This document shows, piece after piece, positions 11,779 through 20,953 of a DNA stretch of 64,000 nt. Positions within the stretch are counted from its first letter, which is position 1. Each line of letters opens with the position of its first letter. The notes under the pieces were generated by a model that was given only the letters and a program-made list of their open reading frames with translations, searched no databases and was not told where the DNA came from. The DNA is from Streptomyces hyderabadensis. GTDB lineage: Bacteria > Actinomycetota > Actinomycetes > Streptomycetales > Streptomycetaceae. The DNA lies in contig NZ_JAIOJZ010000007.1 of NCBI RefSeq assembly GCF_020404845.1, positions 124,001 to 188,000 of the forward strand, given 5' to 3'. Both the position numbers and the translations under genes were made by a program.

Positions 11779-12363
11779 ATGAGTTTCGGCGATCCGAACA
11801 ACCCCTACGGCCCGCCGCAGGGCGGCCAGGGCCAGCAGCCGAACTACGGCTACCCGCAGCAGCAGCCCCAGGGCCAGCCCGGTTACGGCTACCCCCAGGC
11901 TCCTCCGGTGTCGGCCGGTTACGGCTACCCGGCCGCCCCGACCTCGATGCCCGGCACTGTCAGCGCGGCCCGCGTCATGCTGTGGGTCATCTTCGGCCTC
12001 CAGCTCGTCGGCGTGGCCCTGTTCGCCATCAGCGCCGCGAGCGTGGACGCCGCGAAGAACGACGACGCGCTCAAGGACGACGCCGCCTTCCAGCAGCTGG
12101 CCGACTACTCGTCCGGCATGCTGTGGGGCCTCGTGGCGTTCTCGCTGGTGTGGGGAGTGTTCGCACTCGTGCTGGCGATCAAGGTCGGCAGCGGCGGCAA
12201 CGGCCTCCGCATAACGACCATGATCTTCGCCATCATCACCGCGATCCTCGGCCTGTACCCGTTCATCCTCGTGGGCCTGGTCCACACCGTGCTCGCCATC
12301 CTGGTCGCGGTGTTCGTCGGGAACTCGAACGGCGCGGCCTGGTACAAGCGTCCCCGCTACTGA
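11779..12363 (+). CDS. Small membrane protein with Gly/Pro/Gln/Tyr-rich N-terminus
   Basis: A 194-residue protein. Residues 1-55 are low-complexity with repeated GYGYPQ/NYGYPQQQP units, likely disordered and cytoplasmic. Residues ~60-185 hold about four hydrophobic segments (VMLWVIFGLQLVGVALFAIS; LWGLVAFSLVWGVFALVLAI; ITTMIFAIITAILGLYPFIL; VHTVLAILVAVFVG). Overall it resembles the many Streptomyces proline-rich membrane proteins of unknown role. Start ATG 11779 has GGAGGAA eight bases upstream. A strong terminator follows, so it is probably monocistronic. Confidence 0.82.
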   Translation: MSFGDPNNPYGPPQGGQGQQPNYGYPQQQPQGQPGYGYPQAPPVSAGYGYPAAPTSMPGTVSAARVMLWVIFGLQLVGVALFAISAASVDAAKNDDALKDDAAFQQLADYSSGMLWGLVAFSLVWGVFALVLAIKVGSGGNGLRITTMIFAIITAILGLYPFILVGLVHTVLAILVAVFVGNSNGAAWYKRPRY

Positions 12364-12421
12364 GCACCGGCCGCGTACCGGACCGGGTACCGGCGACTGA
12401 ACAGTTCTCGCCAATCACCAT

Positions 12422-12463
12422 CCAGGGCCGTGTCTCACCCGTACGAGGGGGGCACGGCCCTGG
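12422..12463 (+). terminator. Terminator hairpin after the small membrane protein
   Basis: Perfect 11-bp stem CCAGGGCCGTG / CACGGCCCTGG, 60 bases past the stop of the upstream gene and 50 bases before the next gene. Confidence 0.8.
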
Positions 12464-12514
12464 TGCGTCGCCCTAGTCTGGCGTGGGTAGCCGTCAGGCA
12501 CGGGGAGACGCACC

Positions 12515-13261
12515 TTGTACAGCATCATCGTGGTACCTCCGCCGACCACGGAGGACGAACCCACCCGCCCCCAGCACCGGCTCGCGCCCGGCGAACGGCT
12601 CGTCTTCGGGCGGTCCGTGCCCGAGGGCGGGCTGCGGATCGGGCACGACGGGGTGTCGCGCAGAGCCGGTGAGATCGCGGCGCACGGCACGTTCTGGACC
12701 CTGAGCAACCTCTCCGCCCACCAGACCTACGTGGTGGAGAACCCGGAGGGCGCGGGCGAGCACATCAAGGTGGCGCCGGGGCGGCTGGACGCGCCGGTGC
12801 CGTTCGAGTTCTCGCGGATCGTGCTGCCCGCCGCGGGTGACCTGCTGCCGGTGGAGGTGTGGGCGCCGCGCCACGACTATCTGCGCGGCGAGGACGGCAC
12901 CGACGGCGAGCCGACCGCCCCGGCCTTCTCCGTCGACCGCACCAAGCGGTACTTCGCGGTGCTGGCCGCGCTGTGCGAGCCGCGGCTGCGCGGGGCGCCG
13001 CACGCGCCGCTGCCGACCATGGACCAGGTCGTCGAGCGGCTCCGCCCGACCTGGCCGGCCGCCTCGCGCACGTCGGTGCAGTGGAACATCGACTACCTCG
13101 CCGTGAAGCTGCGGCTGAAGCCGGGCCCGGAGACCGCCGAACCGGGTCCGCGGCTGAACGGCAAGAAGGAGTCGCTGGTATCGCTGGCGCTCCGCTTCGA
13201 CCTGGTCCGCGAGGACGACCTCGTGGTCCTGACGGCACCGTCCGGACGGGCGCTGCGATGA
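12515..13261 (+). CDS. FHA-like domain protein with C-terminal winged-helix-like region
   Basis: The 248-residue product begins with an FHA-like fold (residues ~20-115: ERLVFGRSVPEG, DGVSRRAGEI, WTLSNLSAHQTYVV), a phosphothreonine-recognising domain often paired with Ser/Thr kinases. Residues ~140-245 (TKRYFAVLAALCEPRLRG; TSVQWNIDYLAVKLRLK) look like a winged-helix module as seen in regulators. The TTG start at 12515 has GGGGAG eight bases upstream. The stop overlaps the start of the kinase gene by four bases (ATGA), so kinase and FHA protein are co-translated; the FHA protein is a likely phosphorylation target or partner. That partnership is inferred from gene order and domain type. Confidence 0.8.
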   Translation: MYSIIVVPPPTTEDEPTRPQHRLAPGERLVFGRSVPEGGLRIGHDGVSRRAGEIAAHGTFWTLSNLSAHQTYVVENPEGAGEHIKVAPGRLDAPVPFEFSRIVLPAAGDLLPVEVWAPRHDYLRGEDGTDGEPTAPAFSVDRTKRYFAVLAALCEPRLRGAPHAPLPTMDQVVERLRPTWPAASRTSVQWNIDYLAVKLRLKPGPETAEPGPRLNGKKESLVSLALRFDLVREDDLVVLTAPSGRALR

Positions 13262-15003
13262 CCGAGCCGTACGCCGTCCCGGTGCCCCGCGGGTACCGGG
13301 TCGGTGCCTGGGAGGTGCACGAGCCCCTCGCGACCGGCGCCTTCGGCAGCGTCTACGCGGCCCGCCGCACCGCCGCCCCGACCGTCCCCGGCGCCGGGTC
13401 CGCGGGACGCACGGGTCACCCCGGGCAGGCCGCCGCGAGGGACACGGGTCACCCCGGCGAGGACACCCCGGTCCGCACGGATCACCCCGGCGAGGACGGT
13501 CCCGGCACCGAGGGCACGGCCGACGGCGGCCCCGGCGGGGTCGGCGATGCGCGCCGCGCGGAGACCGGCGCGGGGGTGCCGACGGACGTCGCGCTGAAGT
13601 TCCTGCCCACCGGCACCGGCACCCCGCGGCAACTGGCCCACCTGCGGGACCTGGTCGAGCGCGAGGTGGAGCTGCTGCGCCGGCTGCGGCAGCCCCGGCT
13701 GATCCGGATGTACGAGACCCTCACGGTCGACGACCCCGCCCACCCCCGGCTGGACGGCGCCACCGTCCTCGTCCTGGAGCGGGCCGAGGGCTCGCTGTCC
13801 GCCCTGCTGGCCGCCGCGCCCCGCCCGCCCGCCGGGCCCGCGCTGCTCGCGCAGGTCTGCGAGGGCCTGCAGCAACTGCACCGGGCGGGCTGGGTGCACG
13901 GCGACCTGAAACCGGCCAACGTACTGCTGATGAAGGACGGTTCGGTACGGCTCGCCGACTTCAACATGGCCGCCGAGCTGGAGGGCACCCACGCCTACAC
14001 ACCCGCCTTCTCCACCCCGGACTACACCCCGCCCGAGCTGCTGTGGTCCGAGATCGGCGAACGGGGCCGCCGGATCCGCCCCTCCGCCGACGTGTGGGCC
14101 TTCGGCGTCCTGGCCCACCTGGTGCTCACGGGCTCCTTCCCGCTGCCCGGCGGTACCCCGACGGCCCGCCGTGACGCCGCCGTCGCCTACGCCCGCGGCA
14201 CCCACGAGTTGCGCCTGTCCCCCGAACTGCCCCCGGCATGGCGGGAGATCGTGCTGGCCTGCCTGACCCGTACGCACGCCGACCGGATCGGCACCGACGC
14301 CCTGCTGCGCCGGGTGACGGGCGCGGCCGGGAGCGCGCACGGCACGGCGAGGTTCCCGCTCCGGCCCCGCGGACGCCCCCGGCGCTGGGTCCCGGCCGCC
14401 GCGGTGCTCGCCGCCCTCGCCGCCCTCGGATACGGCGTCGCCCGCTGGACCGACGACGCCCGCGCCCCCCTCGCGGACCCGCGCCCCGGCGGCACCGCGA
14501 GCGCGGCCGCCGCCTCCTACGGCGCGGCCGAACTGCGCACCGACCGGGACGTGCCGCCCGCCTACCGCCTGCTGATCGTGGAGACGGCGCACGACTGCGG
14601 GCGCGAGGAGGTCAGCCCGGCCCTGATCGCGGCCATGCTGAAGGTCGAGAGCGACTTCGACCCGGACCTGGCCGACCCGGTCAAGGACGAGTACGGCATC
14701 GCCCGCTGGACCCCGAGCGTGCTGCGCTGGTGGATGAACGCGGACGGGACACCGGGCGAGACCGTGCCCCAGCCGCCGTTCCCGCCCGCCGAGTCCATCC
14801 CGGCGATGGGCCGCTACCTGTGCTGGATCACGCCCCGCCTCGACGCCGGCCTGCCGGGCGACCGCCGCGTACTGGTCGCCGTGGCGTACCGGACGTCGTA
14901 CCGGAAGGTGAACGACGCGGGCGGTGTTCCCCCGAAGTACCGCGACTACGCCGACCGCGTCGCTCACCACCTCAAGGAGTACACGCCGCCGGGCGGGAAG
15001 TGA
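13258..15003 (+). CDS. Transmembrane Ser/Thr kinase with extracellular lytic-transglycosylase-like domain
   Basis: A 581-residue fusion. Kinase: glycine loop LATGAFGSVYAARR (~26-39), then an inserted ~65-residue Gly/His/Asp-rich segment with HPGED repeats before the ATP-binding lysine in VALKFLPTG. The catalytic loop is HGDLKPANVLL (non-RD), the metal site reads DFN instead of DFG, and TPPELL replaces APE. A membrane segment lies at ~380-398. The outer ~160 residues resemble SLT/lysozyme-like domains: catalytic-type Glu in LKVESDFDP, then EYGIARWTPS and VAYRTSYRKVND in the place of the family's GxxQ and AYNxG motifs. It sits in an operon with an FHA protein. It may couple peptidoglycan binding or cleavage outside to phosphorylation inside. 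The DFN change leaves the metal-binding Asp intact, so activity is plausible. Confidence 0.85.
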   Translation: MTEPYAVPVPRGYRVGAWEVHEPLATGAFGSVYAARRTAAPTVPGAGSAGRTGHPGQAAARDTGHPGEDTPVRTDHPGEDGPGTEGTADGGPGGVGDARRAETGAGVPTDVALKFLPTGTGTPRQLAHLRDLVEREVELLRRLRQPRLIRMYETLTVDDPAHPRLDGATVLVLERAEGSLSALLAAAPRPPAGPALLAQVCEGLQQLHRAGWVHGDLKPANVLLMKDGSVRLADFNMAAELEGTHAYTPAFSTPDYTPPELLWSEIGERGRRIRPSADVWAFGVLAHLVLTGSFPLPGGTPTARRDAAVAYARGTHELRLSPELPPAWREIVLACLTRTHADRIGTDALLRRVTGAAGSAHGTARFPLRPRGRPRRWVPAAAVLAALAALGYGVARWTDDARAPLADPRPGGTASAAAASYGAAELRTDRDVPPAYRLLIVETAHDCGREEVSPALIAAMLKVESDFDPDLADPVKDEYGIARWTPSVLRWWMNADGTPGETVPQPPFPPAESIPAMGRYLCWITPRLDAGLPGDRRVLVAVAYRTSYRKVNDAGGVPPKYRDYADRVAHHLKEYTPPGGK

Positions 15004-15066
15004 CCCTGGGAGTTCCGAGGTACCGCACGCCGGGCGGCCCGGGGCACGGTGTGAGCACACCGCCTC

Positions 15067-15094
15067 GGCGGTACGACCGGTACGACCGGTACGA
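15067..15094 (+). repeat. Three tandem 9-base repeats upstream of a secreted protein gene
   Basis: CGGTACGAC / CGGTACGAC / CGGTACGAC-type units directly precede the small secreted protein gene. They could be an operator array or simple slippage. Confidence 0.5.
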
Positions 15095-15119
15095 CAACGA
15101 CGTTCACGGGGGAACGACC

Positions 15120-15590
15120 ATGAAGATCGTCAAGTCCGCAGTACTCCTCCTCGCGGCCACGGCCCTGGCCGCCGGGTCCACGGTCGCGGCGACGGCCGCC
15201 GACGACCCGGGCGGCACCCGGGTGACCGGCCTCCAGCAGAAGGCCGACCAGGTGCTGGCCGACGCCCCGCAGCTGCTGCGGGTGACCGCCGACGCGGTCG
15301 AGTACCGGGGCCTGACCGTCACCGAGGCGCCGGTGACCAAGGGCGCCCAGGACCTCGCCTGCGGCTACGGCCACCTGTGCATGGTCGTCAACGGCACCAA
15401 GTTCGACTTCTACAAGTGCCAGACGTGGAACCTGACCAACTGGACCGGCGACGGCCCGTTCACCAACAACCAGACGCCGGGCACGGTCGCCAAGTTCTTC
15501 AACCGGGACGGCAGCGTCCGCTGGACGTCGACGGCCTACGAGGCGGGCACCGCGACCTGGGACCCGATCTGGTCGCTGCGCCCCTGCTGA
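15120..15590 (+). CDS. Small secreted protein, peptidase-inhibitor-like
   Basis: A 156-residue exported protein: Sec signal MKIVKSAVLLLAATALAAGSTVAATA, then a mature domain with Cys pairs in DLACGYGHLCMVVNGTKFD, YKCQTWNL and the final RPC. The C-x5-C-x12-C pattern with an aromatic core resembles the peptidase inhibitor family I36-like small secreted proteins of Streptomyces; that match is tentative. No catalytic motif is seen. Start ATG 15120 follows GGGGGAACGACC. It lies 116 bases behind the kinase gene and is followed by a strong terminator. It could be co-transcribed with the kinase or have its own promoter. Confidence 0.8.
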   Translation: MKIVKSAVLLLAATALAAGSTVAATAADDPGGTRVTGLQQKADQVLADAPQLLRVTADAVEYRGLTVTEAPVTKGAQDLACGYGHLCMVVNGTKFDFYKCQTWNLTNWTGDGPFTNNQTPGTVAKFFNRDGSVRWTSTAYEAGTATWDPIWSLRPC

Positions 15591-15614
15591 TCCGCTCACC
15601 GGATCCGCCGACAA

Positions 15615-15658
15615 GGCGGCCCCCGGGCTACCTCCGCGGAGGGGACCCGGGGGCCGCC
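15615..15658. terminator. Bidirectional terminator between secreted protein and purH
   Basis: Perfect 13-bp stem GGCGGCCCCCGGG / CCCGGGGGCCGCC followed by GTTT, between convergent genes. Confidence 0.85.
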
Positions 15659-15710
15659 GTTTCACGCGCCCGCGCCTGTGGCTGAGCCGGTGCGGTCGCG
15701 TCGGTGCGCG

Positions 15711-17288
15711 TCAGTGGAAGAAGTGCCGCGTCCCCGTGAAGTACATCGTCACGCCGGCCTTCTGCGCCGCCTCGACGACCAGTTCGTCACGGACCGAGCC
15801 GCCGGGCTGGACCACGGCCTTCACGCCGGCCGCGGTGAGGATCTCCAGGCCGTCCGGGAAGGGGAAGAAGGCGTCGGAGGCCGCGTACGCCCCCTGCGCG
15901 CGCTCGGCGCCCGCCCGCTCCACCGCGAGCTTCGCGGAGTCGACGCGGTTGACCTGGCCCATGCCGACGCCGACCGAGGCGCCGTCCTTGGCGAGCAGGA
16001 TGGCGTTGGACTTGACGGCCCGGCAGGCCTTCCAGGCGAAGGCCAGCTCGGCCAGCTCCGCCTCGGAGAGCGCCTCGCCGGTCGCCAGGGTCCAGGTGGC
16101 CGGGTCGTCGCCCTCGGCCTGGAGGCGGTCGGTGACCTGGAGGAGGGCGCCGCCGTCGATGGGCTTGACCTCGACCGGGGCGGCGGGCGCCTCGGGGGCG
16201 CGCAGCACCCGGATGTTCTTCTTCTTGGTGAGGGCTTCGAGCGCGCCGTCCTCGTAGTCCGGGGCGACGATGACCTCGGTGAAGATCTCCGCGACCTGCT
16301 CGGCCATCTCCTTGGAGACCGGGCGGTTGACCGCGATCACCCCGCCGAACGCGGACAGCGGGTCGCAGGCGTGCGCCTTGCGGTGCGCCTCGGCGACGTC
16401 CGCGCCGACCGCGATGCCGCACGGGTTGGCGTGCTTGATGATCGCGACGCAGGGCTCGGCGTGGTCGTACGCGGCACGGCGGGCGGCGTCCGTGTCCGTG
16501 TAGTTGTTGTACGACATCTCCTTGCCGTGCAGCTGCTCGGCCTGCGCGAGGCCGCCGCCCTCCGGGGCGGTGTAGAGCGCGGCGGGCTGGTGCGGGTTCT
16601 CGCCGTAGCGCAGGGTGTGGGCGCGCTCGTAGGTGGCGCCGAGGAAGTCGGGGAAGCCGGACTCGTCGACCGGGGCGTACTCGGCGGCGAACCAGGAGGC
16701 GACGGCCACGTCGTACGCGGCGGTGTGCTGGAAGGCCTCGGCGGCCAGGCGCTTGCGGGCGGCCAGGTCGAAGCCGCCGTCCTTGACCGCGGAGAGCACG
16801 TCGGCGTACCGGGCGGGGCTGGTGACGATGGCGACCGACGGGTGGTTCTTGGCCGCGGCGCGGACCATCGAGGGGCCGCCGATGTCGATCTGCTCGACGC
16901 ACTCGTCCGGGGTGGCGCCCGAGGCGACGGTCTCGCGGAACGGGTACAGGTTGCTCACGACCAGGTCGAACGGGGCCACGCCCAGCTCGTCGAGCTGCTG
17001 CCGGTGGCTGTCCAGACGCAGGTCGGCGAGGATGCCGGCGTGCACCTTGGGGTGCAGGGTCTTGACCCGGCCGTCCAGGCACTCGGGGAAGCCGGTCAGC
17101 TCCTCGACCTTGGTGACGGGGACTCCGGCGGCGGCGATCCGCCCGGCGGTGGACCCGGTGGAGACCAGCTCGACGCCGGCCTCGTGCAGCCCGCGCGCGA
17201 GCTCTTCGAGACCGGTCTTGTCGTAGACGCTGACGAGCGCGCGACGGATGGCCCGCTTGTTGCTCCCGGCGGTGGCGGTGGCGGTCAC
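15711..17288 (-). CDS. purH: Bifunctional AICAR formyltransferase/IMP cyclohydrolase
   Basis: Catalyses the last two steps of de novo IMP synthesis. The 525-residue protein has the N-terminal cyclohydrolase domain ([48 protein letters not shown]) and the C-terminal transformylase domain ([38 protein letters not shown] with the catalytic Lys-His, and [12 protein letters not shown]). Length is normal for the family. The GTG start (17288) overlaps the purN stop (GTGA), so purN and purH are coupled. The 10-formyl-THF it uses is made by FolD, encoded 4 kb away. Confidence 0.97.
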   Translation of the reverse strand: MTATATAGSNKRAIRRALVSVYDKTGLEELARGLHEAGVELVSTGSTAGRIAAAGVPVTKVEELTGFPECLDGRVKTLHPKVHAGILADLRLDSHRQQLDELGVAPFDLVVSNLYPFRETVASGATPDECVEQIDIGGPSMVRAAAKNHPSVAIVTSPARYADVLSAVKDGGFDLAARKRLAAEAFQHTAAYDVAVASWFAAEYAPVDESGFPDFLGATYERAHTLRYGENPHQPAALYTAPEGGGLAQAEQLHGKEMSYNNYTDTDAARRAAYDHAEPCVAIIKHANPCGIAVGADVAEAHRKAHACDPLSAFGGVIAVNRPVSKEMAEQVAEIFTEVIVAPDYEDGALEALTKKKNIRVLRAPEAPAAPVEVKPIDGGALLQVTDRLQAEGDDPATWTLATGEALSEAELAELAFAWKACRAVKSNAILLAKDGASVGVGMGQVNRVDSAKLAVERAGAERAQGAYAASDAFFPFPDGLEILTAAGVKAVVQPGGSVRDELVVEAAQKAGVTMYFTGTRHFFH

Positions 17289-17932
17289 TGGATAACTACC
17301 TTTCGTCCCTCAATGCGATAGCCGTTGCGGGCGAGCCGCCCCACGACATCGACGAGCAGCCTTCGCTCGACTTCCTTGATGCGCTCGTGCAGAGCGGCAC
17401 CTTCGTCTTCGTAGTCCTCGTCCCGGACCTCCACCACGCCCTGCGCGATGATCGGCCCGGTGTCGACGCCGTCGTCGACGAAGTGGACGGTGCAGCCGGT
17501 GACCCTGGCGCCGTACGCGAGCGCGTCCCGCACGCCGTGGGCCCCCGGGAAGCTGGGGAGGAGGGCGGGGTGCGTGTTGACGAACCGCCCGCCGAACCGC
17601 GCGAGGAACTCCTTCCCCACGATCTTCATGAACCCGGCCGAGACGACGAGGTCCGGCTCGTGGGCCGCGACGGCCTCGGCGAGCGCCGCGTCCCACTCCT
17701 CACGGGTCCCGTAGTCCCTGACCTTGCGCACGAAGGTCGCCACCCCGGCGCGCTCGGCGCGGGCGAGCCCCTCGATGCCGTCGCGGTCCGCGCCGACGGC
17801 GACGATCTCGGCCCCGTAGGCGTCGGCGCCGGTGGCGGCGATCTCGTCGAGGAGTGCCTGGAGGTTGGTGCCGGATCCGGAGACCAGCACGACGAGGCGC
17901 TTGGCTCGCCGGTCCACGGGCTTGGCGGCCAC
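17285..17932 (-). CDS. purN: Phosphoribosylglycinamide formyltransferase
   Basis: Transfers formyl from 10-formyl-THF to GAR in purine synthesis. Conserved motifs: [18 protein letters not shown] at the N-terminus, [27 protein letters not shown] (catalytic Asn and His) and [15 protein letters not shown] (catalytic Asp). I place the start at GTG 17932 (215 residues) because GAGAAAGG sits eight bases upstream and the family begins here. An ATG at 17986 (233 residues) is in frame but poorly preceded, and the frame opens to 18046. First gene of the purN-purH operon. Confidence 0.95.
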   Translation of the reverse strand: MAAKPVDRRAKRLVVLVSGSGTNLQALLDEIAATGADAYGAEIVAVGADRDGIEGLARAERAGVATFVRKVRDYGTREEWDAALAEAVAAHEPDLVVSAGFMKIVGKEFLARFGGRFVNTHPALLPSFPGAHGVRDALAYGARVTGCTVHFVDDGVDTGPIIAQGVVEVRDEDYEDEGAALHERIKEVERRLLVDVVGRLARNGYRIEGRKVVIQ

Positions 17933-18227
17933 GGTGGGGGCCTTTCTCGGGGAGGCGGATCTGTTTGTACGGTCGTACGAATGCATCGCGCCCCGGGATA
18001 CGGGGAAGTCTACGAAGCGGCCGACCGTCAGCAACGATACCGGCACACCGGACGGCCCCCTCGGGACGGGGGCGTGGCCGGAAGGTAGCGTCTGCGTGGA
18101 GCCGGAGCGGGAACGCGGCCCGGGCGTCGGGCGTTCACCAGACGTACCGACCAGTCCGCCCGTTCCACCAGCTCGCCCGTTCCACCAGCCGCCCGTCCAT
18201 CGTCGCCAAGGGGAAGACGCTCAGTTG

Positions 18228-19028
18228 ATGCCGGACCGCAGCCTGCGACTGCTCACGCTCCCCCAGCAGTCGGCGCAGCCAGGGGAGCGCAGCACCGTGT
18301 TGCTGCGCGAGCGCCCCTCGTCACCGCCCGACACGCCCTCGGACCGGAGGAATGACGGCGGGCGGGACGGCTCCGGCGACCAGGACAATCCGTTCGCACC
18401 GCCCCCGGAGGGCACCCCGGACCGTCCGTGGCAGCCGCGGCACCCGTCGGGCGACGGCGACTCCCAGGGCTCGTCCGGCCCCGGTGGCGAGGGCGGGCGC
18501 TCCCCGTGGGGCGGCCAGTGGAGCGACCGGCAGCCCGGCCGGTCCCCCGGCGGCGGCTTCGGCGAGCGACCCGGCGGTTCGGGCGGCCCCGAGGGGCCCA
18601 GCGGCGGCCCCGGCCCGCGCTGGGACCCGACGGACCCCGCCCAGCGGCGTGCCCGCTACGCCCTGCTGAGCGGCATGTGGGCCCTGTTCTTCGCCCTCTT
18701 CACCTGGCCGTACGTGGCCCTGCTGCTCGGCGCCCTGGCCCTGTACTGGGGCATCAGCTCGCTGCGCGCCAAGCCCCGCGCCGCCGCCGACCCGGACGCC
18801 CCGGCCCCGCCCCCGGAGCAGACGGTCCGCCCGCAGCGCACCGCCGCGATCAGTGGCCTGGTCACGTCGTCCCTGGCCATCCTCCTGGTCGCCGCGTCCT
18901 TCGGCGCCCAGCTGATCTACAGCGACTACTACACCTGCCGCGAGGACGCCCTGACCAACGCGGCGGAGCAGTCCTGCGAGCGCCACCTGCCGGAGCAACT
19001 CCGCCCGCTGCTGGGCACGGAGGACTGA
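18228..19028 (+). CDS. DUF4190-like membrane protein
   Basis: A 266-residue protein with a ~120-residue disordered Gly/Pro/Ser/Asp-rich N-terminus. It has two or three membrane segments: [37 protein letters not shown] and, after a Pro-rich loop, [21 protein letters not shown] short outer tail carries two Cys (YTCREDA, QSCERHL). The paired hydrophobic arrangement fits the DUF4190 family of Streptomyces membrane proteins with unknown function. Start ATG 18228 has AGGGGAAG about 12 bases upstream; a TTG directly before it is an alternative. Divergent from purN, followed by a large dispersed repeat. Confidence 0.75.
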   Translation: MPDRSLRLLTLPQQSAQPGERSTVLLRERPSSPPDTPSDRRNDGGRDGSGDQDNPFAPPPEGTPDRPWQPRHPSGDGDSQGSSGPGGEGGRSPWGGQWSDRQPGRSPGGGFGERPGGSGGPEGPSGGPGPRWDPTDPAQRRARYALLSGMWALFFALFTWPYVALLLGALALYWGISSLRAKPRAAADPDAPAPPPEQTVRPQRTAAISGLVTSSLAILLVAASFGAQLIYSDYYTCREDALTNAAEQSCERHLPEQLRPLLGTED

Positions 19029-19060
19029 CCTCCCCTTCTCGACACCGGACGCGCACCCAC

Positions 19061-19166
19061 AGCCCGTCCGGCGCTTGAGGACGAGGCCGTCCAGGCCGAA
19101 GGGGGGTCTGGGGGCACAGCCCCCAGGGATGGGAACGGGAAGGGGCGGCGGGGGCGAAGAAACCCC
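19061..19166. repeat. Dispersed intergenic repeat typical of Streptomyces chromosomes
   Basis: The block starting AGCCCGTCCGGCGCTTGAGG and running through GGGGGTCTGGGGGCACAGCC and CCCAGGGATGGG to AAGGGGCGGCGGGGGCGAAG is, from memory, one of the most frequent intergenic repeats of Streptomyces. It lies in the tail-to-tail gap between two genes and contains a small hairpin (CTGGGGGCACAGCCCCCAG). It may serve as a terminator. Confidence 0.75.
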
Positions 19167-19187
19167 TTGCGCCCGCCGCGCCCCTGC

Positions 19188-20849
19188 TCACCCCCCGCCG
19201 CGAGGCAATCCCCCGGGCCCGTCGACCGGCAGCAGGTCATACCCGACCCCACCATCGCCATCGCTGTCGCCGTCGCCGTCGTACAACCCGAACGGCACCG
19301 CGCCGTCATCTCCCCCCTGCTCCCCGCCCCCGGGCGCAACCGCGGCCCCCTTCTCTCCTCGCTTCCACCACCGCCCCATGAGGAACACCGAAACCCACGC
19401 CCACACCCCCCGGCGCTCACCCCCGCCGTCCTCCCGGTCGGCCCCGGACGCCGCCACCACCGCCTCCCGCGCGGCAGCGCCCCGGCACCGCCAGGCCCGC
19501 GCCACCACGGCCACCGGCACCGCCACCACCCCGGTCCAGGCCAGCGTCGCGCCCCCGGCCTGCCACCAGACCGGCCCGAAGCGGGCGAGCGCGGCGCTCC
19601 CGAGCGGCCCGCCGGCGAACGCGGCCAGCAGGGCGACGAGGACCGCGCACAGGACGGCCGCCACGACCGCGGCGGCAGCGGTCCGCCGCCACGACCACAC
19701 CCCGGCGGCCGGGCCCGCCCCCGGCGCACCCGCGCAGGCCGCCCGTGCCGTGAACCACCCCACCACGGCCCCCGCCGTCAACGGCACCGCCCCGGTCGCC
19801 CAGTGCAGCGGCGTACCGGGGCCCGCGTCCGGCACCGCCGCCAGCAGCGGGAACGGCGGCAGCAGCGCCGCGGGAGCGGAGGCGCTGGGCGCCACGACAT
19901 GCCCGGTCCCGAGCAGGAAGCCGGGGCCGAGGGCGTACACCGCCGCCCACACCGCCGCGTTCGGCACCAGCGTCAGACAGAGCAGCAGTACGGCGAACCT
20001 TCCCGACCACCCCTCCGTCAGCCGCAGGAAGGCCTCCCCCGCGGCGGCCCAGTGCCATACGAGCGACACCGCGAGCAGCAGCGCGCCACCGCCGACGAGC
20101 AACGCCGCACCGGCGCCCGCGGCGCGCGTGGCGGCGCCCAGGCGTGCGTCCGGCTCGACCAACAGCTCCCGCAGCTTCCGCGGCAGCACGCGCAGCGCCC
20201 GCCCCACGGGCCCGCCCGGCCGCCCGAACGCCGTCCACACACCGGCGCCCGCCGCTCCCATGGCGACCAGCGGCAGGCACACCGCCGCCCACCACGGCGA
20301 GGGCCGCAGCGCGCCGCCCTGCGCGTACAGGACGACGGGCCCCGCGACGGCGAGGTAGCCGAGGACGACCCCCGTCCAGGCCACGCGCGCGGAGACGGGC
20401 GGCGGCCCGGTGTCCGGGGCGCTCGCCATCCACGCGGGACGCGTCCCGGGCCCCGCCTTGGGCGCCGCGCCCACGGCCACGCCCACGCCGTCCCCGGGGT
20501 CCGTGGCATCGCGGGCGGCGCGGTGCAGCAGCCACACCGGCAGGAGGAGGAACAGCAACGGGGTGACGCCGACGGGAGCGGGGGTGCCGGAGAGCGTGTC
20601 GGCGCGCACCAGTTCGGCCCCGTGTGCCAGCAACCACAGCGCGGCGGCGACGTGGAGGGTGCCCCCGGGCCCGCTGTCGGGGTACGGCGAACTGATCCAC
20701 AGCAGCGTCACGAGCGCGGCGCACGCCGCGAGGCCCAGCACCGCCGCGACCACACCGCCGAGGAGACCGGCGGCCAGCCCGGGCGACCGGTCCCGCCACC
20801 GGGCGCGCAGCAGGGAGAGCGGGGCGGGACGGGCGGTCGTCTGGATCAC
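19188..20849 (-). CDS. DUF6350 polytopic membrane protein
   Basis: A 553-residue protein with around ten or more hydrophobic segments (for example [78 protein letters not shown]). It resembles the actinobacterial DUF6350 family, sometimes listed as 'cell division protein PerM', of unknown mechanism. The C-terminal ~60 residues are acidic/Gly-Asp-rich ([11 protein letters not shown]) and cytoplasmic. Start GTG 20849 is chosen because hydrophobic sequence begins soon after; the ribosome site is weak and the frame stays open upstream to 21029. No catalytic motif. Divergent from the XRE-sigma gene across an AT-rich gap. Confidence 0.78.
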   Translation of the reverse strand: MIQTTARPAPLSLLRARWRDRSPGLAAGLLGGVVAAVLGLAACAALVTLLWISSPYPDSGPGGTLHVAAALWLLAHGAELVRADTLSGTPAPVGVTPLLFLLLPVWLLHRAARDATDPGDGVGVAVGAAPKAGPGTRPAWMASAPDTGPPPVSARVAWTGVVLGYLAVAGPVVLYAQGGALRPSPWWAAVCLPLVAMGAAGAGVWTAFGRPGGPVGRALRVLPRKLRELLVEPDARLGAATRAAGAGAALLVGGGALLLAVSLVWHWAAAGEAFLRLTEGWSGRFAVLLLCLTLVPNAAVWAAVYALGPGFLLGTGHVVAPSASAPAALLPPFPLLAAVPDAGPGTPLHWATGAVPLTAGAVVGWFTARAACAGAPGAGPAAGVWSWRRTAAAAVVAAVLCAVLVALLAAFAGGPLGSAALARFGPVWWQAGGATLAWTGVVAVPVAVVARAWRCRGAAAREAVVAASGADREDGGGERRGVWAWVSVFLMGRWWKRGEKGAAVAPGGGEQGGDDGAVPFGLYDGDGDSDGDGGVGYDLLPVDGPGGLPRGGG

Positions 20850-20953
20850 GCCGCCATGCTGCCAACGACACGCGCTTTCCCGGTGTAACGGGCGAAGCCC
20901 CGTTGTGTCGCTCAATATATGCTTATGTACTTTTTCGTACGAAGGGGTGTCCT

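Noticed and set aside
19075..20358. Long plus-strand frames antisense to DUF6350
   Set aside because: Composition artefacts of high third-position GC; the minus strand encodes a coherent polytopic protein.
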